A stretch of 64,000 nt of DNA from Lycium barbarum (lineage: Eukaryota > Streptophyta > Magnoliopsida > Solanales > Solanaceae): positions 77,086,307 to 77,150,306 of the forward strand of contig NC_083339.1 in NCBI RefSeq assembly GCF_019175385.1, written 5' to 3'. The notes under the pieces are model-generated. The model made no database searches. It was given only the letters and a program-made list of their open reading frames with translations, and was not told the DNA's origin. The stretch's first letter is position 1; each line of letters begins with the position of its first letter. The translations under genes and the position numbers were made by a program. Shown here piece after piece: positions 36,214-45,515 of this stretch.

Positions 36214-36863
36214 TGTCATGACCCGACTAGGGGCCGTGACGAGTACCCGATACTTGTACCGAGCACCCCTTATAGCAGTACTGTAGCAGCACTGTGGCAG
36301 TCCGGTTACTGTAGCAGCATTTCTGCTCTGTCAGCCTAACTTGTAACGTCCATAATTTTCCACTTCGATGTCGTATCGACGAGCGGTTTGTTGCGCTGGA
36401 AACTAGACATGACGAACTTTATTTTAGGCTTTTACTTTGCTTTAAAACACCTCATCTACTAAAAGATATTCTTTCTCCAAGTTTGGCCAAAATTACCCCT
36501 CATATTCTCTTCCAAGTTCCAACAAATTTAATTTCCTTAATTCACTTATCCTTCAATCCTTCCATAGCTTACTATATGCACTTAGACCCTTATCATCATA
36601 AGTTAAACACATATAAGCTCACATACCTCCTGAAAGGTAGCTTGAATCTCAACATACGAAACTACGGGGTGCAACAATATTGGAGCACTTCACTTGTTTC
36701 GGAGTTACAGTTTAGCTTGGTATGATTCTTTTGTGTACATATGGGTGTGGTGGGGTCTTTTCCCTTCCTTATTATGTTATGCACTCCAGTAGAGGCTCGT
36801 AGACAGATATGCACAGTTTGATGTTCTATGGCCATCTCAGTCTTCATTTTGTTGTATCACCAG
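36214..36863. repeat. LTR fragments at the broken end of element D
   Basis: At 36214 pol gives way to TGTCATGACCCGACTAGGGG, the minus-strand start of a gypsy LTR. Only about 130 bases of it are recognisable. Sequence containing two CTGTAGCAGCA units follows, then, from about 36345, plus-oriented LTR sequence, ending in GCACTCCAGTAGAGGCTCGT, which also occurs in element B (3815). It breaks off at 36863, where another solo LTR is inserted. It continues at 39623. No gene is visible. It may be the remains of the 3' LTR of element D, but that is inference. Confidence 0.6.
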
Positions 36864-39622
36864 TGTCACGACCCAACCCCGTAGACCGTGACTAGTGCCC
36901 GAGCTGGGCACCCGTACACACCTATTTACCAGATTCGACGTACACTGACTTATACAGATACATAGGTCAGATATTGTCTTAAGCGGTTACATATAATCAG
37001 ATGTATCACAAGGAAGCCGACAAGGCTATCATAAAACATATCATCCCACAAATACATACATATGCATATACATACAAGCCGATGAGGATGTCACAGCAAT
37101 TGGAACCGCTTAAGACACAAATCTTACAGACACAACAGAACAGTAACTATTCACAACCCACATGTATGTCTACAGACCTCTAATACAGACAACAGAATCA
37201 TATGACGGGACAGGGCCCCGCCGTACCCCTGAATATATACATACATATATACAACGGAGGAGTCTATACCAGAATGTGGGCTCCAGAACAAAAGAAGCAC
37301 TCCAAAACAGCAGAACAGGTGTACTAAGCTGGCGGGTCACCAGAACGAGTGTCTGTACCTGCGGGCATGAAACGCAGCCCCCGAAGAAAGGGGGTCAGTA
37401 CGAAATATGTACTGAGTATATAAAGCATGAAAGACAATAATCTGAATCATAACTGAACTAAGAAGTATGGAAAACAGGTACAAAATCAGTATACCAAATG
37501 CTTACTTTTGAAACACAAGTAATGCATATCAAAATCATGCATGGGGCTCAGGAACGTGGTCGCCCCTCCCGTCATTGGCGCCACAGCACATCATACTCCA
37601 GAAGATTTCATATCTCCGTACAACCCCGAAACACATCATAACATCATAGCACATCATACGCCATAACACATCATAACGCCATATATAAGCGGTACCCGGC
37701 CCGCTAGTGGGGGACTCGGGGAACCGTAACACATCATACTGCCGAATATAACATAGTGCGCACGATGACAAAACCGGCCCGGGACTCGGCGAAAGATGTA
37801 AGTACAATATGCACGAGCAGAGTAGTGAGAAACTACATGCAATTTAAAAACATTATTATTTTAGGCTCAACAAATAAGTAAACTAACCAACACTCGAGGG
37901 TTAGGACAATAATTATGTTAAATCCTTTCAAAATCGTTAGAGTCATACAAAGGGAAGTCTCGGGGACCACGGACAAGTAGCAACCCAATCCGAGCCCGCC
38001 TACGAAAGTTACAAACATAATACGCTTTAGAACTCCCTAAGAACGTATCGGAGCGATCCAAGCTCGACTATGAAAGTTACAGACATTTTTCGACATAAAG
38101 CTATTAGGAATAAAAATCCTTTACACATATTTATTATCTAATCATACAAAAGCCACAAAGACCATAGTTCGACTATATTAGGAATGCTAACACTAAGAAG
38201 TGATAAAAATCGACGACATGCTCGGATCTTATGAATGGAGTTACCCCGAGGATCATTTCATAGCTTACTTGCAACTAGGACATGCCAAAAGAACGAAATG
38301 GTAAGCTTTACATACTTGGAAGATGATTCTCGACTTTCAACTTACTTCCCGTCTTGCAACTCGCGTAAGAATTATTCGTAGCCTCGTACTCTACATATGG
38401 AATCATTCATAATATCATTAGGATCATCGTCGTACGTTCGTCTCGAAACTTTAATTAAAACCCTTTTAAATTCTGCCGAAATTCGGGCAGCATTTCCCCT
38501 GTTTATATGTCTAGCCCGAAATTTCAAATCAACAACCAACAACATCAACAACAATACCAATAGTATTAACACCATTTCCAATACCGACGTATGCCATAAA
38601 ACAGCTCGCACACTGTTTTCTAAATTTCTCAACCAACCAAATTTGCGATATAACTATTTAATAATTTTATTTCCGTAAAGAAGCTGAAATTAATACCAAT
38701 AACATAAATAACAACATCCTCCACATTTTACAAGTTAAATACATTTATTATCATCCAAAATTTTCTTCAAGTTTCATTCCATAATTCACAACACCAACAA
38801 ATGGATTTATCAGGCTATTCTCTCCGTGCTAATCCGTCGAAACTCTAAATAAACTCGTTAACAATGAAAAGGAACCTTTTTCATACCTTAAGCATGTAGC
38901 CACCACGTTATCACTCTTCTCCTTGGTTGATTTTTAGCTCAAATTGAAGACAACGCAGCGTACAACACTTTTCCCTTCATGGGCTTTGGGATTCGGGGCT
39001 CAGATTTCGATCAAAATTGGTTTTTCTTCTCCAAGACTCTTTTTCTCTCTCTCCCCAGAATTTTCTGGGCGTTCCTGGTCTGAAAATGAGGAGGAAGGCC
39101 GAAATTTGCACTTATAAAGACATGGGTAATGAGCCTAACCCGGTTGGGCTCGGATTGGGCCTAGCCCACTGACCTTTATGCCTTAAAACGTCCATATCCC
39201 CTTATTCCGACGTCACCTGTGGACGCACAACCTATGGTTGGAAAGATAATTCAATTATCTACAACTTCTATTGCTTGGTATTTTTCCAAATTCCAAACTT
39301 ATAATACCGTTTTTTCCCCTCGAATTCAGATCACCCGAAAATGTTACTTAAAAATATTTGTTTGGAGGACTTCCACTTTGATTCGGCTCAAAGGTCCTTC
39401 TTGAGTTGTGTTCAACTTCACATATGTGCTTCATATAACTTGTCATGTGTCCTAAAAGAAATCTCGACGTGTGGGCCCCACCTCAGCTTATGAATAATCT
39501 GACGTACAAAAGTACGGAATATAACATTATCAATGTGAGTTTAAATTATGTGGCAACAACATGATTGTCAATTTTGAGGAAGCGCGTGTCACGCTCATGC
39601 TCTGAAAAAGCGGGGTATAACA
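36864..39622 (-). mobile_element. Solo LTR F (family 2)
   Basis: It starts TGTCACGACCC and ends GGGGTATAACA. The flanking pentamers are ACCAG (36859..36863) and ATCAG (39623..39627), one transition apart. Hairpin 2 is present on the minus strand as CCCCC/GGGGG (37378..37394). Stem 1 is perfect at 37396..37414. A second LTR-like terminus, GGAATATAACA, lies at 39516..39526, 96 bases inside the end. Either the LTR start was extended, or one LTR terminus sits inside another. There are no internal domains. Confidence 0.8.
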
Positions 39623-39832
39623 ATCAGATAGCCTTATCGGCTTGTATACTTGATCTTAGTTTGATTACGTATGTGTATATATATTTAGGCTTGTGTCCCT
39701 CTCAGTTTATGATATCTATCAGCTAGCATCATGACCCACACTTGGGTATGATTTTGTAATGCATGTATGTTCTGTGGTGCTCGATAAGATGGATTCGGGT
39801 GCCCGTCATAGCCCTCCGGTTGGGTCGTGACA
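39623..39832 (+). repeat. Terminal part of a plus-strand gypsy LTR
   Basis: The sequence ATAGCCTTATCGGCTTGTATA to GGTTGGGTCGTGACA is the 3' end of a family 2 LTR, continuous with 36863 once solo LTR F is removed. It is followed by TTTAC and LINE sequence. It is probably the 3' LTR end of element D, inserted in the LINE. The matching TTTAC would lie before the window. Confidence 0.65.
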
Positions 39833-40086
39833 TTTACATCAACTTCGTTTACTCCATCTCCACCTTGCTCCTCATCACTAAGTACCTCAAAAGCATTTTG
39901 TGTCTCAACTTTGTCTCCTTCTTCTTGACTAGTAATGTCTCTCTCCTCCCCTAATATTATTCCACTTTTATCCCTGATATACTTATTTCTCCTTCTTTGC
40001 ATCCATTCCTGCTTGGCTTGATTATTTCCCCGCATTCTTGCATTATTCCCATTCCTTCTCTGATATGCAACATTGTTTGTTTCCAT
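39833..40086 (-). pseudogene. LINE ORF1, C-terminal fragment
   Basis: On the minus strand an open frame from 40086 encodes a basic, Arg/Asn-rich stretch. It is followed by an acidic part with QNAFEVLSDEEQ, the type of motif found near the C-terminus of plant LINE ORF1 (DUF4283) proteins. It ends where the LTR at 39832 begins. It is one of several pieces of the same LINE, with 49700..50137 and 53346..53669. The assignment rests on the motif and the context. Confidence 0.55.
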
Positions 40087-40491
40087 GGATTTTTTTTCTT
40101 ATTGTTTTTATTGGCATAAAGCCGTGTATATAGTTGTGATGATTGACAAACCAGAGACTTGGAACAACCAATTCAGCATAAAAGACATTAAGATAGCTAG
40201 TTGAAGCGAAGAACAGGTCCATAGACATGTTCCATTATACAACAGCAGAGATAGATGCAGGCACATGAACACAGACGGTACAAATATGTGAAATAAAGAA
40301 ACCAGATCAAAGATGCTGAGAAAAAGAGACAGAATGATGAGTGCACAGGTGAATGGAACTGGTCAAAAAACATCTACCAGATACAGACAAGCACAGTCCA
40401 AGAGGAGAGAAAAAGTGACCCAGCCTACAGAGATGTTCAGTGTATAGTATGAATGATATTTGAATAGAGAAATTGAACAAGGCAGCAAAGG
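40087..40491. other. Unclassified old repeat sequence left of element H
   Basis: No gene or known element is recognisable. GAACATGTTCC-like palindromic words occur here and again at 48843, on the other side of element H. This suggests that 40087..40496 and 48468..49690 were one unit before H inserted. It might be an older insertion in the LINE. Confidence 0.4.
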
Positions 40492-41185
40492 GAAAGTGTC
40501 ACGACCCAGCTAGGGGCCGTGACGGGTACCCGGGGCTGACCACCGAGCACCGCTCGTTCTACTACTCATCATACTCATTAAACCTCTTTTTTTTTTCGTT
40601 CATAAACTTATAATCATAAGAAAATAATTTTCATTGTAGAACATAAATACTTTTATATACATAAGCCCTTTTTCTATCAAAAGATAATTTACACATATCT
40701 ACGTATATACAGTAGTGACCTTGTGAGACCATATAACCCACACATACGTATCTACGAGCCTCTACTAGAGTACTAGACATATAGACGGGACAAGACCCCG
40801 TCGTGCCCAAAATATTTATACATATGTATATACATAAAAGTATAAGCCCGATTAGCACCTCCGAAATAATGGAGTGCTTCTGCAGATAGCTCCTAAAGGT
40901 CTGCACCGTCTCCCTGTCTACCTGTGGGTATGAACACAGCGTCCAAAGAAAACGGACGTCAGTACGAATATTGTACTGAGTATGTAAGGCATGAATGAAA
41001 CACACATAATAGAGAAATCATAAGTCATGAGGTGAAGGCAAAACCTGCGCGACCTTTAAGGGTGAATACATGTCATACATATATCGCATATACATAATCG
41101 TCATACATGAACCATCATAGCGTACGCATCATCATGTCATATAATACATCATCGTAGTGCAGTAGCTTATCATACACATAAAACA

Positions 41186-41340
41186 TTATCCGTATTCGGC
41201 CACGTCGGGCTCGACAATATCCGTATTCGGCCACGTGGTAGCTCGACACTATCCGTATTCGGCCACGTAGTGGCTCGACACTATCACACACATATCTTCC
41301 ATATTCGGCCACGTAGTGGCTCGACCATATCACATGCATC
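41186..41340 (-). repeat. Tandem repeat, four units of about 33 bases or more
   Basis: The core CGTATTCGGCCACGT followed by GGCTCGAC recurs near 41191, 41222, 41254 and (with one change) 41303. The partner LTR has only one such unit (46214..46245). That unit reads as the start of the first unit joined to the end of the last, as expected if the array collapsed by recombination. Confidence 0.85.
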
Positions 41341-42774
41341 ATACAAGGATCAATATGTCTCATCATTATCATAGCCATCACATACATCTTATAAGCTTAT
41401 CGTAACCTTTCATTAATGCACACATTTAAATTTAAAGACAATCTATGAAAATCACGTCATATTCGTAACATGAATTTCGTATAAATATCGCATGATAGTC
41501 TTTATAATCTTTGGGCTTAAGCTCATCATTTCCATTATCATTTCTATAGCGTATCTCTTACCTTTATCTCACATGAAATCTTTTATGAACAAAGACTCGC
41601 AGTTTCTCAAAATATTGGTCATAGGACATACATTGAGGCTTATGAACAATCTATAACAATGTCGGGGTGACGTAAGGTCGAGAACCCCCGTGCCCATTAT
41701 TGAGCATTCATAGGCATTATGCCTCACCTTGAAGGAATTGGCATATAAGGTGAGTGTAGTCAATGATCAATACTAGGGAATCGTGAACAGGGTCATTAAC
41801 TTCACATTCATCATATCTCATCTTACAATCTCTCTTGCTCGTATCGTATCTCTTTTCTTTACCTCTTATGAAGTTCTTTATACTCGTAGATTCGAAGTTC
41901 TCAATATGTAGGAAAATCATGGAGAGATAGGAGGGTTCATACCCTAAGATTCATGCCTTAGAAAGAAAGGGCTAGCCTTACATACCTTTGTCGTTTAGCT
42001 ATTCTATTGCTTGCTCGTCCTCCTTTGATGACACGTCTCTACCTTCAAGAGAGAATTTATACTAACGTTAGTCAATCGACGATACGAACACGCTACTATT
42101 TCTAGGGAAAATTGGACAGCATTTCCTTTGTTTCCACTACGTTTCCCATGTTTTATTTCAACTCCCAAACATTCATCATAACACTCACCATGTCGTATTA
42201 ATAATCGTCATTCGTCCACATTTACCACATTCCACCATTTTTACCCAATTTCTCCACACTTACTAGTTTTGGGCTCATCATCACATTTTCTCATACATAA
42301 TACTTATTTCATGGTCTAAACATCATTTGCAACATATTCATAATCACAACACACTAACATTCATGATTCAATTCAACTACCATTCAATCATGACACTATT
42401 CACTCTTGAATGACCCATTTGCTATGCTTTTATACCATTCGGGTATCTTAACCTTCCAATACCTTAAACAACATGAAATGGTCATGAAACTTACCTTGGA
42501 TGATGGTTGAACTTGTCTGGAATGAAGTTTCTCTTCTTAGCACAAAAACCCTATCTCACCTCCTTTGGTTTTCTTGAGGAAGATGAAATTTTCATGAGTT
42601 TCATACACTTTGATTCATGGATTATGTGTTGTTAATCTTATTTTCCCTTGGGTTTTTCTTGTAGTTTAAGAGTAAGGAAGGTTCTAGAGGTCTCTTGAAG
42701 TATGGAGTGAGAGTTGAATGAAATATGAAATGAAAAAGGGGTCCTTATACTTAAATTAAAAGCTGGTAGACCAT

Positions 42775-42930
42775 CATTATGCGGACCAACATACGGTCCG
42801 TACTATTTATACTAACCGTATGTATGGGCGTACATTTGGTCCAGTGGCTAGTGGCCTTCTTGGCCAATTATACGGTCCAATATACGGCTGGTATAAATTA
42901 TACGGTCCGTAGATTGGGCCGTATAATGCC
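42775..42930 (-). repeat. Palindrome array in element H left LTR
   Basis: ATACGGTCCGTA and related words (AACCGTATG, ATACGGTCCAATATACGG, GGGCCGTAT) recur about eight times just upstream, on the minus strand, of the LTR TATA box. The same array is at 47970..48125 in the right LTR. It corresponds in position and form to the TACGG-N-CCGTA array of element B. Confidence 0.7.
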
Positions 42931-43267
42931 CAGTGATTTCGTTTTCGTTCTCGTCGTCTCGTTTGATCTCCGATCCTTATGGAACCTTCTTGACACTTTT
43001 TTAACACTTCAATATCAATCTTAGGGACATTATTACACTTCTCTAAGACATCATTACGCCATCATGGACTCGTTGCTCGAAATTCTTATCCGATACACAA
43101 CGTATGATTCGCTTTCCTTAGCAACTTTCTTTCCTTGCATCGTATGCCTTTAAGACCTCGTTGAGGGTCATCTAATTCTCTCTCTTACTCATCAAAACAT
43201 CGTACACGCCGCGTCCTCTGTTATCCTATTCACTGTACATGTACGGGGGATTTTCCAAGGTGTAACA

Positions 43268-43283
43268 TTCTTCCCCCCTTTTT
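43268..43283 (-). other. Polypurine tract of element H
   Basis: On the minus strand it reads AAAAAGGGGGGAAGAA, directly before the LTR start and after the inverted repeat CATTCGAGGACGAATG. Confidence 0.85.
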
Positions 43284-43783
43284 GGAACATTCGTCCTCGA
43301 ATGTTAAACACTCGAGATTCTACAAAAATTTCGCCAGAGTTTCCCCTGTAACTTGGCACTACCAACCTGTCACAACAACCCATAATATCATCGCCTCACA
43401 GGGCCACAACATAATAGCAACATATCTATGGCCACACACGGCCAAAAGCATGAAAAGAACCATACATACCTCAAAGTTTTGGCGTTCCATCATTAATCTC
43501 TTATGAGTGTTGGAATAAGTGCTGATATTTGAAATTCATACTCTCATTCTCATAAAACATATTGACGATATAGTTTACATAATAAGGGGGCTTTGACTCA
43601 CAACTAACTTACTCGGCAGCGTATGTCACTCTCTTAACTGACGCTCTCTTTTCTTCATCGACTACTATCTTGGAAGTTCTACTCCTCACATCCTGCTTCC
43701 TTAGGACTTAAGTAGCATCGTCTTTACAATCCCCTTTAAGCCCCATGGGTAGTATTCTTTAAAAAGACATTTCAAGAATGTAT

Positions 43784-43814
<31 letters not shown>

Positions 43815-43930
43815 AGCATTGTTAATACCTCATATCATACTTTACTGCTTTCCGTCGTACATAGTATAAAACCTCTCAATTCATACTTGCTTAATATTAC
43901 AATTATTTATTCCTCTTTTCACATATTATC
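43284..43930 (-). other. Non-coding 3' part of element H internal region
   Basis: The first 180 bases or so after the polypurine tract match the block between pol and the polypurine tract in element B (compare 19210..19400). Beyond it no coding match is seen, and there is a TATATA microsatellite at 43784..43812. The pol genes that should lie here are absent. Confidence 0.7.
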
Positions 43931-45311
43931 AAAGGTGCAGATATACCTGTGACGGCGTCGGGGAATGACTCTGGATCCTGCTGCCCAGCTAAAGCATATA
44001 TATGGGGATGAGTGGCACCTGAAGTAGATGCTCTCCCTCTGCCTCTACCTGGACCTACTGGAACTAGGGAAGTCTGCCTTCCCGGGCGCACCGAGGAAGA
44101 ACCAGCCGTTGATCCTGCAGGCTGAACCGCATGCCTACCGCCTCGAAATGGGCACTCTCTCATAATATGACCTAACTGGCCGCAAACATAACAAACATCC
44201 TATCCCAATCGGCATGGTCCCCAATGTAGCTTACCGCACTGGGTACATTGTGGTATAGATGATCTCATCTGGCCTGAATCACCCCTATATCGAGAGCCCG
44301 ACTCCGTGAAACTCCGATCCGGTCCGGGATGACTAGAAAAATCGGACTCCTGGCCTGAAACTCGTGGGGGTACACTAGTCACCGACTGACCTGAGTGTCT
44401 AGAATATGTCCGCCTCGATCCCCTCCCATGGTCGCTATCAGGACCTATAGATCTGGCCTTCTTACTTGGCCTCTGATTCATATCACGCTCGCCCCATTGC
44501 TGATGTTGTTGCTCTTCTAGATTTTGAGCATGAGCTTGAATGCGAGAAATATCCATTCCGTCTTACAATGAAGCCATTAGGCAATCTTTGAACAAATGTG
44601 GCCCTAGGCCACTTACAAACCTATGCACTCTATCTCCCATGTCGGCCAAGCATATCTAGCCAATGAATTGAATTGGAGACTATACTCTCGGGCACTCATA
44701 TTCCATTACCTTAGATTTAAGAACCTATCCGCTCTAGCTCGGCGGACCTCAGGTGGCAAATAGTGACGGACGAAAGCATCTACAAATTCTTCCCAAACCG
44801 GAGGGAGCGCATTCTCCCCTCTTGATAATATTCAGTTGTTATACCATAAGACTGCCACATCCCGGAGTCTATAAGATGCTAACTTCACGGATTCGGTCTC
44901 GGAGGCATGGATAAGTTTTAATGTCCTCAACATCTCTTCTATGAAACCTTGCGGGTCTTCATCCGGCTTTGACCCGAAAAACTCCGGAGGATTCAAAGTC
45001 ATGAAGTCACGGGCTCTTGTACTAACGGCCTTGTCACTTGCACTCGAACCCTGCAGCTGTGCCTGGGCGGCAACTAGCTGTGTCAATAGGTGTATAGCCT
45101 CGGTCACTTGTTGACCCGAAGCACCCGGTGGAGGGATTTGAGATGAAGCTCCTCCTTGTTTTTCTACATGAGGCGGAGTGGAGGAAGTATTGGATGTAGC
45201 CTTATTTTGTGACTCGCCCTCTTCTATATTCATCGGAGGCTCTCTTTCCACCAGCCTCTTTGTCGTAGTCTTGCCCTTCTGGGCGGCTGTAGCTTTTCCT
45301 TTTAGCGGCAT
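43931..45311 (-). pseudogene. gag of element H
   Basis: The minus-strand gag starts at ATG 45311 (MPLKGKATAAQKG), with TTTCAG just upstream. It is open through FFGSKPDEDPQGF to WYNN, where TGA (44832..44834) replaces the tryptophan codon found in element B. It continues in pieces: a segment beginning [15 protein letters not shown] (44556) and a CCHC knuckle near 44155..44200, with a stop just before it. It ends near 43935 after DAVTG, exactly where the protease should begin. It is not translatable as one protein. Confidence 0.88.
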
Positions 45312-45497
45312 TTCTGAAATCATAACACACTATTAGGGAGGATAAAATCTTACACACGGCTCTATCGGACGATCTCATAGAAGAAAGGTGGTCATTTTTT
45401 CTAAATGCCCTGTAGCCTCTTGTTTATTGATGTAGCGCGCAACACACCATAAACAAGACTCTACTAGACACGGCTCGTAGACACTTCCTAGGACAAA

Positions 45498-45511
45498 CTG
45501 CTCTGATACCA
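45498..45511 (-). other. Primer-binding site of element H
   Basis: On the minus strand it reads TGGTATCAGAGCAG, four bases inside the end of the 5' LTR (right copy). Confidence 0.9.
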
Positions 45512-45515
45512 CTTC

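Larger units (their letters stand above)
40497..43267 (-). repeat. Element H 3' LTR (left copy)
   Basis: On the minus strand it starts TGTTACACCTTGG and ends TAGCTGGGTCGTGACA. It carries four tandem units with CGTATTCGGCCACGT (41186..41340). Relative to the other LTR it lacks about 300 bases near 41830. Hairpins are at 40940..40978, with CGTCC/GGACG and perfect CAGTAC/GTACTG. The CAG|GTA site is intact (minus strand, about 40920). The palindrome array is at 42775..42930. Confidence 0.93.

Noticed and set aside
39527..39622. Separate small element after solo LTR F
   Set aside because: The flanking pentamers fit a single insertion ending at 39622 better than two events, so it was kept as part of F.
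41186..41340. Regularly spaced repeats, looking like a CRISPR array
   Set aside because: These are direct tandem units inside an LTR of a plant element. The 'spacers' are part of the unit and no cas genes exist in plant DNA.
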